Assembly (NCBI GenBank): GCA_012522165.1 | Contig: JAAYKZ010000005.1 | Span: forward strand, 1 to 10,254 | Reading direction: 5' to 3' | Length of the DNA: 10,254 nucleotides | Source: Clostridiales bacterium | GTDB lineage: Bacteria; Bacillota; Clostridia; Caldicoprobacterales; UBA3941 | In this document: positions 1-6,413 of the stretch, piece after piece | Numbering within the stretch: the stretch's first letter is position 1 | Layout: each line of letters starts with the position of its first letter | Notes under the pieces: generated by a model | What the model saw: only the letters and a program-made list of their open reading frames with translations | Database searches by the model: none | Told to the model about the DNA's origin: nothing | Made by a program: the position numbers and the translations under genes

Positions 1-1
1 G

Positions 2-172
2 TTTATTATACCCTTTATTGGAATGGTCTTCAGATTTTTAAGCTCTATCCAAGGCAATATTTCATTGGTGATTCTAGGGGCATTTTGGATAGTGATACCT
101 AAAATACTTGCTTATAGCCAAGGGCAAAACAAGCATAGCCAACAGGCTATGGAACTAAACGATCCACACTGA
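2..172 (+). CDS. sipW: C-terminal fragment of a probable SipW-type signal peptidase I (5' end outside window)
   Basis: The second frame is open from the window edge to a TGA at 170-172 and gives 56 residues. It begins with a hydrophobic stretch FIIPFIGMVFRFL, followed by a short polar turn (SSIQGN), a second hydrophobic segment (ISLVILGAFWIVIPKILAY) and a polar tail. The pattern 'IPFIG-x-V-x-x-FL...G...hydrophobic' resembles the C-terminal membrane part of the ER/archaeal-type signal peptidases (SipW group), which lies after the catalytic domain. The catalytic Ser and His are outside the window, so the identification rests mainly on context: the next two genes encode proteins with the signal peptide class that SipW cleaves. 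The gap to the next start is 32 bases, which suggests one operon. It could instead be another small membrane protein. Confidence 0.6.
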   Translation, partial: FIIPFIGMVFRFLSSIQGNISLVILGAFWIVIPKILAYSQGQNKHSQQAMELNDPH

Positions 173-204
173 ATGGGCTAAATACATTGCGGGAGCAGGT
201 GCTT

Positions 205-753
205 ATGAAAAAGAAATATATATTAATATCCGCTGTTCTCTTAATTGCATTGTTGGTATCCGGTGGTACCATGGCTTGGTTTACTCATAATGGGAGCGTC
301 AGCCATGAGTACAGGATGGGGACTGTACAGGTGGAAGTGTTAAGATCAGAAGATGAGGATATGACTGAAGTTGAGGAAGGTACCGAGTATAAGCAGAATA
401 TTGTAGTAAAGAGTCTTGGCAGCAAGAAGACATATGTAAGAGTAAGGCTTATTCCCCAGTGGAGCGATCCTAACATTCCTATACCCGATGTAAGACTAGA
501 AGTAGTGGATTCAAAATGGAATGAATCTAACGATAGATACTTCTATTATAGTAAATACTTAACTCCTGCGGAAGATGAAACTGATCCATTGATAGTCAAG
601 ATTACATTTAATCAATTAGAATATGAAGATAAAACCTCAGAATTTACATTAAAAGTGGTAGCTGAAGGAGTTCAGATTGCCGATGAAGCTTGGCAAAAGG
701 TATGGGGTATAGATCAACTGCCCTTTAATACCAATCAAAGTAGTAATCCATAG
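205..753 (+). CDS. TasA/camelysin-like secreted protein with SipW-type signal peptide (paralogue 1)
   Basis: The product is 182 residues. It starts with a lysine-rich n-region (MKKK), a hydrophobic core at about 5-19 and the ending SGGTMAWFT (19-27), the hallmark of signal peptides processed by SipW; cleavage is expected after A24. The mature part is rich in beta-prone residues: a first strand with GTVQVEV (39-45), a charged loop (DEDMTEVEEGTEY), TYVRVRLIPQW (76-86), and a C-terminal VVAEGVQ...WG motif (151-168) typical of TasA/CalY proteins. There is no membrane anchor, so it is probably released or polymerised at the surface. An in-frame TTG at 187 would add six residues, but ATG 205 is preferred because GGGAG (191-195) lies 9 bases before it and the signal peptide then begins properly. 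Its nearest relative is the next gene. In Bacillus, TasA forms biofilm fibres; camelysin (CalY) is a related protein. The exact role here is inferred. Confidence 0.85.
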   Translation: MKKKYILISAVLLIALLVSGGTMAWFTHNGSVSHEYRMGTVQVEVLRSEDEDMTEVEEGTEYKQNIVVKSLGSKKTYVRVRLIPQWSDPNIPIPDVRLEVVDSKWNESNDRYFYYSKYLTPAEDETDPLIVKITFNQLEYEDKTSEFTLKVVAEGVQIADEAWQKVWGIDQLPFNTNQSSNP

Positions 754-802
754 GTGAATAACCTAAAGGAAATAAAAATAAAAAATAAGGAGGAGCAAAA
801 AA

Positions 803-1528
803 ATGAAAAAGAAACTTATTTTATTAACTACATTTGCCTTGGTGGCACTATTGATAGCAGGAGGCACCATGGCGTGGTTTACACACAATCCAGCTCCAGT
901 CACTAACATTTTTAATGCTGGTACAGTCAAGATTGAGGTTAACGAAAACGAGTTTGAAACGATAGAAAATGTAAATCCAGGTGATGATTATGATAAAAAA
1001 ATAACTATAGTAAGCAAGGGTACTAAAGCAACATATGTAAGAGTTAAATTAATACCGGAATGGAGCAATTCTAAAAATAAAGGAAATTATGCCATAAAGG
1101 ATACAAAACTTACGGTATATGGTCCAGATAAGAAGTACCCAGATGGTTTGTGGAAAGTTAAATGCGAGAAGTGTAATAAAGAAATTCCATGGTGGGAATG
1201 GATAGGTCATATGGGAAATTATAACAAAACATGTTATGACTCTTGGCACAAGTACGATAGGAAACATTCTGTTGGTGATGATGACAAATGGGTATATCAT
1301 GAAGGCTGGTTCTATTATAAAGAGATCCTAACCCAAAATAAAGAGACAGCCCCACTAATAGAACAAGTTTATTTTGATGGTAAAACTATTGACAATGATT
1401 ATCAGGGAGCCAAATTCTCTCTAGAAGTAGTAGCTGAGGCAGTTCAAGCTTCTCATCAGGCATATAAACATGTATGGGGACTAAATAAGCTGCCAGAAGG
1501 TGTAGCAGAATATCAACCAAAAAACTGA
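803..1528 (+). CDS. TasA/camelysin-like secreted protein with Cys/His-rich insertion (paralogue 2)
   Basis: The product is 241 residues and is preceded by a very strong ribosome site, AAGGAGGAG (787-795), 7 bases before the ATG. The signal peptide, with MKKK and a core ending IAGGTMAWFT (18-27), nearly duplicates that of the upstream gene. Shared landmarks are NAGTVKIEV (38-46), NVNPGDDY (56-63), TYVRVKLIPEW (77-87) and the C-terminal VVAEAVQ...VWG motif (209-226). It differs in an extra segment of roughly 50 residues at about 111-162 that contains C121, C124, H136, C144 and H149 and is rich in Trp and Tyr. C-x2-C...H...C...H could bind a metal or form disulfides outside the cell. It is the second gene of a tandem duplication, 49 bases after the first, with no terminator between them. 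Family assignment is firm; the role of the insertion is unknown. Confidence 0.85.
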   Translation: MKKKLILLTTFALVALLIAGGTMAWFTHNPAPVTNIFNAGTVKIEVNENEFETIENVNPGDDYDKKITIVSKGTKATYVRVKLIPEWSNSKNKGNYAIKDTKLTVYGPDKKYPDGLWKVKCEKCNKEIPWWEWIGHMGNYNKTCYDSWHKYDRKHSVGDDDKWVYHEGWFYYKEILTQNKETAPLIEQVYFDGKTIDNDYQGAKFSLEVVAEAVQASHQAYKHVWGLNKLPEGVAEYQPKN

Positions 1529-1582
1529 AATTAAATGGTAGTTAGATAAGAACAATATAAAAAATAGTTTTAGAATCTTTTA

Positions 1583-1618
1583 GGTATTAACCCAGGGGAG
1601 CATCGCTCCCCTAATACC
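1583..1618 (+). other. Intercistronic hairpin upstream of the third secreted-protein gene
   Basis: An 8-bp perfect inner stem AGGGGAGC/GCTCCCCT (1594-1601 with 1605-1612, loop ATC) is extended by an outer stem GGTATT/AATACC (1583-1588 with 1613-1618) across a one-sided bulge AACCC. No T-run follows, so it is not a classic intrinsic terminator. It ends about 5 bases before the ribosome site AAAGGAGGG (1624-1632). It may set the relative amount of the downstream protein by RNA stability or partial termination; that role is inferred. Confidence 0.65.
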
Positions 1619-1638
1619 CCTTCAAAGGAGGGCAGATC

Positions 1639-2298
1639 ATGAAAGGAATACTGCCAAAGACTATTTTATTACTTGGCATGATTTCATTAATTATAGGCAA
1701 TGTTGTATCCTACGGGAAAAGTATAAGCCATGCTGAGGATTTGGTATTGGTGGGGAAGGAGGCAGGTTTAGAAGTCATACCTGAATCTGCCAAGTTATTT
1801 GATTTAACCAATATGAATCCTGGAGATACTTATGAAGCAAACCTTTTAATAGAAAATAAATATACTGCTCCCTTTGAGCTTTTTATGAGAACAGAGCGGA
1901 TGAGTGAGGTGCCCAAGGAAGGAGAGGCTGATCTTTTTAAACAACTTCTATTGACAGTATATTTAGGAGATAGCCAGGTATATTCAGGGAGTATGATGGA
2001 TTTTGCCACAACCAATATCAGTTTAGGCAGCTTTTCCCAGAATGATACCCAAAAATTAAGAGCAGTAGTGCATCTGCCCGGACCTGAGACAGGGAATGAG
2101 TTTCAAGGTAAAACTGTAGATGTAAAATGGATATTTATAGCCCAAACTGAAGAAGAAAAACCTGATGATCCCCAAAGGCCAGATCCGGGAGATGGAGTTA
2201 TCCCAAAAACTAGGGATACAACCCCCATGGCATTCTATGTAATAGGCAGCCTTCTATCAGGATTGGGCATATTGATAAATCGTAAGAAAATGAAATAA
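1639..2298 (+). CDS. Secreted, C-terminally anchored surface protein with degenerate sortase motif
   Basis: The product is 219 residues with a strong ribosome site (AAAGGAGGG, 6-base spacing). The signal peptide runs to about residue 32 (hydrophobic ILLLGMISLIIG, likely cut after SHA). The body is beta-rich and includes NMNPGDTYEANL (58-69), which resembles the NVNPGDDY strand of the preceding TasA-like protein. An acidic, Pro-rich stalk (EEEKPDDPQRPDPGDG, 171-186) leads to IPKTR (188-192), a hydrophobic segment (about 197-214) and a basic tail RKKMK. That layout is a cell-wall sorting signal, except that Arg replaces the Gly of LPXTG/IPKTG. It could be sortase-anchored by a tolerant enzyme, or simply membrane-anchored. 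As the last gene of the cassette before a terminator, it is a plausible anchor or minor subunit for the two TasA-like proteins. I do not recognise a named family. Confidence 0.8.
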   Translation: MKGILPKTILLLGMISLIIGNVVSYGKSISHAEDLVLVGKEAGLEVIPESAKLFDLTNMNPGDTYEANLLIENKYTAPFELFMRTERMSEVPKEGEADLFKQLLLTVYLGDSQVYSGSMMDFATTNISLGSFSQNDTQKLRAVVHLPGPETGNEFQGKTVDVKWIFIAQTEEEKPDDPQRPDPGDGVIPKTRDTTPMAFYVIGSLLSGLGILINRKKMK

Positions 2299-2317
2299 AA
2301 CTAGACAAAGATGATAA

Positions 2318-2349
2318 ATCCTATAGGGAATTTTTCCTATAGGGTTTTT
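2318..2349 (+). terminator. Rho-independent terminator closing the TasA-like cassette
   Basis: The arms ATCCTATAGGGAA and TTCCTATAGGGT pair over about 12 positions with G-U wobbles, around a short T loop, and are followed directly by TTTTT (2345-2349). It begins about 20 bases after the stop of the anchored surface protein and separates that operon from the helicase gene. Confidence 0.85.
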
Positions 2350-2406
2350 GTTGTGTTTTGAAAAATAAAATATGCTTGGGGCAATAATAAATTATATAAA
2401 GTCTAT

Positions 2407-4011
2407 ATGAAACAAGAAGCACAGGAAAAGGATGGATGGGATTTGAAAACAATAAGATTTAGCGATTTGAATTTAGATGAGAGAATATTGAGAGCCATAG
2501 ACGATATGGGTTTTGAAGAACCATCAAAGATCCAGGCAGAGGTTATACCAGTATTATTACAGGGTTATGATGTTATCGGCCAGGCCCAGACAGGAACCGG
2601 CAAGACCCTGGCTTTTGGGGCACCTATATTAAATAACATAGAAAGTACTGGGTATATAAACAGCCTGATACTGACTCCCACTAGGGAGCTGGCTGTGCAG
2701 GTAAACGATGAATTAGTCCGTATTAGTAAATATACCAATGCAAAGCTACTTCCTGTATATGGTGGACAACCTATTGAAAGGCAGATAAAGGCTATTAAAA
2801 GAGGTGTTGATATAATAGTAGGAACTCCTGGTAGGGTACTGGACCTAATTAAAAGAAATGTTATTAGCCTAAAGAGTATTAAATTCCTTATCCTTGACGA
2901 AGGGGATCAGATGCTGGATATGGGATTTATCCATGATATTGAAGCCATAATTAAGACTTCAAACCAAGACAGGCAGACCATGATTTTTTCAGCCACTATG
3001 CCCGATGCTATAAAGAAACTGGCAAAGCGGTATATGAAACCCAATGCTAAGCATATTTCAGTCATTAAGAATGTTATGACTATACCTACTGTTGAACAAT
3101 ACTATTATGAAGTTAAAAACAAGGATAAATTTGAGTCACTATGCAGGATACTGGATGTTGAAGAGCCCGCAATCTCTATAATATTTTGCAGAACAAAAAG
3201 GGGGGTAGATGAGCTTGCTCAGGCTCTACAATCCCGGGGTTATAATGCAGAGGGTATGCATGGTGATATGAGTCAGAATCAGAGGCTGCAGACTCTAAAC
3301 AGGTTTAAAAAGGGTAGTGTAGAATTTCTTGTGGCGACAGATGTGGCTGCCAGAGGTATCGATATAGAGGGATTATCCCATGTTATCAATTATGATCTTC
3401 CTCAGGATACTGAATCCTATGTTCATAGGATTGGAAGAACAGGGCGCGCCAGTAGGGAAGGTGTAGCCTACTCTTTAGTAACCCCAAAGGATTATTCTAT
3501 GTTAAAATTAATACAAAAAACTACCAAATCCAATATAAAAAGAAAAGAGATACCAACCATTGATGAGATTTTTCACTCAAAATATCGCAGTATATTAAGG
3601 CGTATAAAAAATGCCCTAGAAAAGGATGATTATAAGAAATTTATTCCTTTAGTAACTGAACTAGATGAGGACTATAGCCTGGTGGATATATCAGCAGCCC
3701 TGATGAATTTAGTATATAATAAGGAAGTAGCTTTCGATTACTCTGAAGATAATATTGGATCTTCAGGAGATTATGCCAGATTATTTATCTCTGTGGGTAA
3801 GATGGACAGATTAAAGCCCAAAGTGTTAGTTCGGTTTTTATGCAGTAATGCCCAGATAAGCAGGGAATCCATCGGGGATATTGATATTATGAAGAAGTTT
3901 TCCTTTGTGGACGTGGATAAGGATGCAGTAAAGCCCATATTAAAGCATTGCTCTGGCAAGATGTTATCAGGCAGAAGGGCTACAATACAGTTATCTAAGC
4001 CGAAGAAATAG
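2407..4011 (+). CDS. DEAD-box ATP-dependent RNA helicase with DbpA-type RNA-binding domain
   Basis: This 534-residue cytoplasmic protein unwinds RNA duplexes with ATP, probably in ribosome assembly or mRNA turnover. Motifs in order: Q motif (F18, EEPSKIQ 37-43), motif I AQTGTGKT (60-67), Ia PTREL (91-95), GG (119-120), Ib TPGR (140-143), motif II DEGD (164-167) in place of DEAD, motif III SAT (195-197), motif V ATDVAARGID (310-319) and motif VI HRIGRTGR (340-347). Residues about 455-530 (YARLFISVGKMDRL...GRRATIQL) match the DbpA/CsdA RNA-binding fold, which in DbpA and YxiN recognises 23S rRNA. The end of the protein lacks the long basic tail of some CshA/DeaD proteins. No clear Shine-Dalgarno precedes ATG 2407. 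An in-frame TTG at 2443, behind AGGAAAAGG (2423-2431), would start at MKTIRFSDLNL, a typical beginning for this family, so the true start is uncertain. Confidence 0.95.
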   Translation: MKQEAQEKDGWDLKTIRFSDLNLDERILRAIDDMGFEEPSKIQAEVIPVLLQGYDVIGQAQTGTGKTLAFGAPILNNIESTGYINSLILTPTRELAVQVNDELVRISKYTNAKLLPVYGGQPIERQIKAIKRGVDIIVGTPGRVLDLIKRNVISLKSIKFLILDEGDQMLDMGFIHDIEAIIKTSNQDRQTMIFSATMPDAIKKLAKRYMKPNAKHISVIKNVMTIPTVEQYYYEVKNKDKFESLCRILDVEEPAISIIFCRTKRGVDELAQALQSRGYNAEGMHGDMSQNQRLQTLNRFKKGSVEFLVATDVAARGIDIEGLSHVINYDLPQDTESYVHRIGRTGRASREGVAYSLVTPKDYSMLKLIQKTTKSNIKRKEIPTIDEIFHSKYRSILRRIKNALEKDDYKKFIPLVTELDEDYSLVDISAALMNLVYNKEVAFDYSEDNIGSSGDYARLFISVGKMDRLKPKVLVRFLCSNAQISRESIGDIDIMKKFSFVDVDKDAVKPILKHCSGKMLSGRRATIQLSKPKK

Positions 4012-4059
4012 TGTAGCATAGAAAAGAACTATAAATTAATGGGTTTTATGAAGGATTTT

Positions 4060-4088
4060 TTGTAAAGCTGTAGAACTATTTTCATAGT
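4060..4088 (+). promoter_or_regulatory. Weak candidate promoter upstream of radC
   Basis: TTGTAA (4060-4065) and CATAGT (4083-4088) are separated by 17 bases, each with four of six consensus matches. It lies in the 109-base gap between the helicase and radC, where no clear terminator is seen. Matches of this quality are common by chance in AT-rich DNA. Confidence 0.2.
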
Positions 4089-4120
4089 CCAAAATATTAC
4101 CGAAAGGGTTATTTTAGGCT

Positions 4121-4801
4121 ATGAGTAAAAATCTTCATGCAGGTCATAGGCAAAGGGTAAAGGCAAGGTATTTGTCTGAGGGCTTGGATGCCTTTGAAGA
4201 CCATCAGGTACTAGAGCTTTTGTTGTTTTATGCAGTGCCCAGAAAGGATACCAATGAGCTGGCACATAGGATGATAAAGGAGTTTGGATCCCTGGCAGGA
4301 CTATTTGAAGCCGATGCCAAGGATATAGCCAGAAGATGTGGTGTGTCAGAGAATACTGCTATTTTGGTATCATTAATACCATCCCTGTCAAGGAGATATT
4401 TTTTAAACAAGTGGGGGGAAAAACCTATTATAAATAGTTCAACCAAGGCAGGGGAGTATGCCATATCCCTTCTTGCTGGACGGATATATGAGGCATTTTA
4501 TGTGATATGCCTAGATAGCCAAAATCGGGTAAATCATGCTGATTTAGTCCATGAAAGAACCATTAACGAAGCAGTTGTCTACCCAAGATTAGTTGTGGAA
4601 ACTGCCCTAAGACATCAGGCTAATAGTGTAATACTGGCTCATAATCATCCAGGAGGCAGTACCCGTCCCTCAGCAGCGGATATTAGTGTAACTAAAAAAA
4701 TTGCTACAGCACTGGAGAGTATTTCTATAAAAGTTTTGGATCATATAATTGTTGCAGGAGATAAATATGTTAGTTTTGCAGAAAAAGGTTTGTTAGGCTA
4801 G
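4121..4801 (+). CDS. radC: RadC family protein (JAB/MPN-type)
   Basis: The product is 226 residues, about the usual length for RadC. The N-terminal part (HAGHRQRVKARYL...LELLLFYAVPRKDTNELAHRM, 6-51, then GSLAGLFEAD) is the helix-hairpin-helix-like region found in Firmicute RadC proteins. The C-terminal JAB domain carries the metal-binding signature H174-x-H176-x7-S184-x2-D187 within AHNHPGGSTRPSAAD, preceded by a conserved acidic stretch around E145-E150 (HERTINEA). All expected metal ligands are present. The protein was named for a proposed DNA-repair role, but its biochemical activity remains unsettled. The ribosome site is modest (AAAGGG at 4103-4108, 12 bases from ATG). msrA follows after 28 bases, so the two are probably co-transcribed. 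Confidence 0.93.
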   Translation: MSKNLHAGHRQRVKARYLSEGLDAFEDHQVLELLLFYAVPRKDTNELAHRMIKEFGSLAGLFEADAKDIARRCGVSENTAILVSLIPSLSRRYFLNKWGEKPIINSSTKAGEYAISLLAGRIYEAFYVICLDSQNRVNHADLVHERTINEAVVYPRLVVETALRHQANSVILAHNHPGGSTRPSAADISVTKKIATALESISIKVLDHIIVAGDKYVSFAEKGLLG

Positions 4802-4829
4802 AACAATCTAGGGTATAGGAGGAAAGAGC

Positions 4830-5303
4830 ATGAAGGAAATAGTTTTGACAGGGGGATGCTTTTGGGGCGTTGAGGAGTTTATGTCCAGAATAGAGGGTGT
4901 AGTTGATACCAAGGTTGGGTACGCCAATGGTACTGTAGCCCATCCAAGCTATGAAGATGTATGCACTGGAGCTACAGGACATGCCGAGGCATGTTATGTG
5001 AAATATGATGAAAATATAATAAGTCTTAAAGAATTATTGGATAAATTCTGGAGTGTTATTGATCCCACAGTACTGAATAGACAGGGAAATGATGTTGGCA
5101 GTCAATACAGGACAGGGATATATTATATTGATGATGAAGATCTGGAGATTATAAATGAGAGCTTAAAAAGAGAGCAGGCAAAGTATGAAGAGCCTATTGT
5201 GACGGAGGTAGAACCCCTATCTTGTTTTTATCATGCGGAGGAGTATCATCAAAGATACCTTAAAAAGAATCCTGACGGCTACTGTCATATTAAGCTTGAC
5301 TAG
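4830..5303 (+). CDS. msrA: Peptide methionine-(S)-S-oxide reductase MsrA
   Basis: This 157-residue cytoplasmic enzyme reduces methionine-S-sulfoxide in proteins and free methionine sulfoxide, repairing oxidative damage. The catalytic motif GCFWG (9-13, nucleophile C10) is near the N-terminus, as usual. Further landmarks are VGYANG (29-34), HPSYEDVCTG (38-47), GHAEACYV (50-57), DPTVLNRQGNDVGSQYRTGIYY (78-99, family core) and the C-terminal AEEYHQRYL (136-144). Other cysteines at 45, 55, 132 and 152 could act as resolving residues. The nucleophile codon is TGC, so this is the cysteine form and not the selenocysteine form known from some clostridia. No MsrB domain is fused. AGGAGG (4818-4823) lies 6 bases before the ATG. 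Confidence 0.97.
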   Translation: MKEIVLTGGCFWGVEEFMSRIEGVVDTKVGYANGTVAHPSYEDVCTGATGHAEACYVKYDENIISLKELLDKFWSVIDPTVLNRQGNDVGSQYRTGIYYIDDEDLEIINESLKREQAKYEEPIVTEVEPLSCFYHAEEYHQRYLKKNPDGYCHIKLD

Positions 5304-5341
5304 AAAATATATTAGCAGATAGGGAGTTATAGATTAGTAGA

Positions 5342-5348
5342 GGGGGAG
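5342..5348 (+). promoter_or_regulatory. Ribosome binding site supporting a TTG start
   Basis: GGGGGAG lies 7 bases before TTG 5356. The first in-frame ATG falls inside the hydrophobic signal region, so the TTG is the best start for the small lipoprotein. Confidence 0.7.
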
Positions 5349-5355
5349 CATAAAT

Positions 5356-5655
5356 TTGAGATTAGAAATTTTGAGATTATTATCTATTTCCCTTTTGATT
5401 GTATTCATGGTAATGATTCTAGCAGGATGCGTACCAGGTGATGGACGCAATACTGAGCAAAGGCCTGCCGGCTTTTTCTGGGGTATATGGCATGGCTGGA
5501 TGGCACCTATATCTCTTATAATAGGTATATTTGATAGCAAAATTCGAATATACGAAGTTTATAACAATGGCTGGACTTATGATTTTGGGTATTATATTGC
5601 CATTATAAGTGGGTTTGGCAGTATATCCCTTTTTAGAAGCAAAAAGAAAAAATAA
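5356..5655 (+). CDS. Small predicted lipoprotein with two hydrophobic segments, function unknown
   Basis: The product is 99 residues from a TTG start. The signal sequence (MRLEILRLLSISLLIVFMVMILAGC) ends in the lipobox L22-A23-G24-C25, so lipid attachment at C25 after signal peptidase II cleavage is expected. The mature part has a short polar linker (VPGDGRNTEQRPAG), an aromatic hydrophobic segment (GFFWGIWHGWMAPISLIIGIF, about 39-59), a polar patch (DSKIRIYEVYNNGWTYDFG), a second hydrophobic stretch (YYIAIISGFGSISLF) and a basic end RSKKKK. I have the impression of similar small proteins with a 'GFFWG-WHG...APIS' core in other Firmicutes, but I know no function. It sits 52 bases after msrA and 62 bases before the pseudouridine synthase, probably on the same transcript. 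Confidence 0.8.
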   Translation: MRLEILRLLSISLLIVFMVMILAGCVPGDGRNTEQRPAGFFWGIWHGWMAPISLIIGIFDSKIRIYEVYNNGWTYDFGYYIAIISGFGSISLFRSKKKK

Positions 5656-5705
5656 AAAAGGGAAAGATCAATTTTGCATGAACCATACTGGAGTTTAATT
5701 ATAAT

Positions 5706-5710
5706 GGAGG
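5706..5710 (+). promoter_or_regulatory. Ribosome binding site supporting a TTG start
   Basis: GGAGG sits 7 bases before TTG 5718. No in-frame ATG occurs before the conserved IIYEDNHLLVVEKP segment, so the TTG start is well supported. Confidence 0.7.
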
Positions 5711-5717
5711 ACTATTC

Positions 5718-6413
5718 TTGAGACAAATACATTATTCCCACATAAACATAATATACGAGGATAATCACTTGCTTGTTGTAGAAAAACCTGTCAATATACC
5801 GTCCCAACAGGATAGATCAGAGGATAAGGATATGCTGACACTGTTAAAAGAATATATTAAAGAAAAGTACAATAAACCTGGCAATGTTTATCTGGGCTTA
5901 GTTCATAGATTGGATCGGCCTGTGGGAGGGGTTATGGTTTTTGCCAAAACCTCAAAAGCAGCTTCCCGGCTATCTGAGCAAATACGTACTAGGCAATTTG
6001 GTAAAAAATATATGGCGGTAATCCATGGGATACCGCCAGTTAAGTCTAAGAAAAATCTTGTGCACTATCTTATCAAGGATAGACGCAGGAATATAGTAAA
6101 AGCTGTAGACAGTAGTATTGAGGGAGCCCAAAAAGCTATACTGGATTACAAGGTTATTGGACAGTCATCAGGCATGGCCTTGGTGGAAATAGATCTTCAT
6201 ACCGGCCGTCCTCATCAGATACGGGTACAGTTTGCCGAAATTGGACACCCCCTATATGGTGATCAAAAGTATGGGCAAAGCTTAAACAAATCGGGGCAGC
6301 AAATCGCCCTTTGGTCTAAATCCATTAGTCTTTTGCATCCAACCTTAAAGAAGCCCATGACCTTTATCAGCCTACCCCATGATATATATCCTTGGAATCT
6401 CTTTAACTATTAA
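5718..6413 (+). CDS. RluA-family RNA pseudouridine synthase (no S4 domain)
   Basis: This 231-residue enzyme isomerises uridine to pseudouridine in RNA, probably rRNA or tRNA. Landmarks in order are IIYEDNHLLVVEKPVNIPSQ (11-30), the catalytic HRLDRPVGGVMVFAKT (63-78, with D66 as the catalytic aspartate), the RPHQIRVQFAEIGHPLYGDQKYG block (164-186) and LWSKSISLLHPTL near the end. The N-terminal S4 RNA-binding domain of RluC/RluD is absent, so it resembles the short RluA/YhcT/YqcB-like enzymes; which uridine it modifies cannot be told from sequence. Its last 11 bases overlap the end of patB on the opposite strand. Confidence 0.93.
   Translation: MRQIHYSHINIIYEDNHLLVVEKPVNIPSQQDRSEDKDMLTLLKEYIKEKYNKPGNVYLGLVHRLDRPVGGVMVFAKTSKAASRLSEQIRTRQFGKKYMAVIHGIPPVKSKKNLVHYLIKDRRRNIVKAVDSSIEGAQKAILDYKVIGQSSGMALVEIDLHTGRPHQIRVQFAEIGHPLYGDQKYGQSLNKSGQQIALWSKSISLLHPTLKKPMTFISLPHDIYPWNLFNY

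Noticed and set aside
205..890. Recent exact duplication of the TasA-like gene
   Set aside because: The signal-peptide regions are similar in protein but differ at many bases, so the duplication is old and is not a recent repeat.
1049..1355. Two minus-strand open frames inside the second TasA-like gene
   Set aside because: Both are shadows of the real gene, with no ribosome sites and no recognisable motifs.
2350..2406. Promoter for the helicase gene
   Set aside because: One must exist because of the upstream terminator, but the candidates (TTGAAA at 2358 with AATAAT 19 bases on; TTGTTG at 2348 with TATGCT) are too weak to call.
4857..4859. Selenocysteine at the MsrA active site
   Set aside because: The codon for residue 10 is TGC, so this is an ordinary cysteine enzyme.
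5700..5705. TATAAT as a -10 promoter element for the pseudouridine synthase
   Set aside because: It touches the ribosome site GGAGG (5706-5710), so the transcript would lose it, and no -35 lies at a proper distance.
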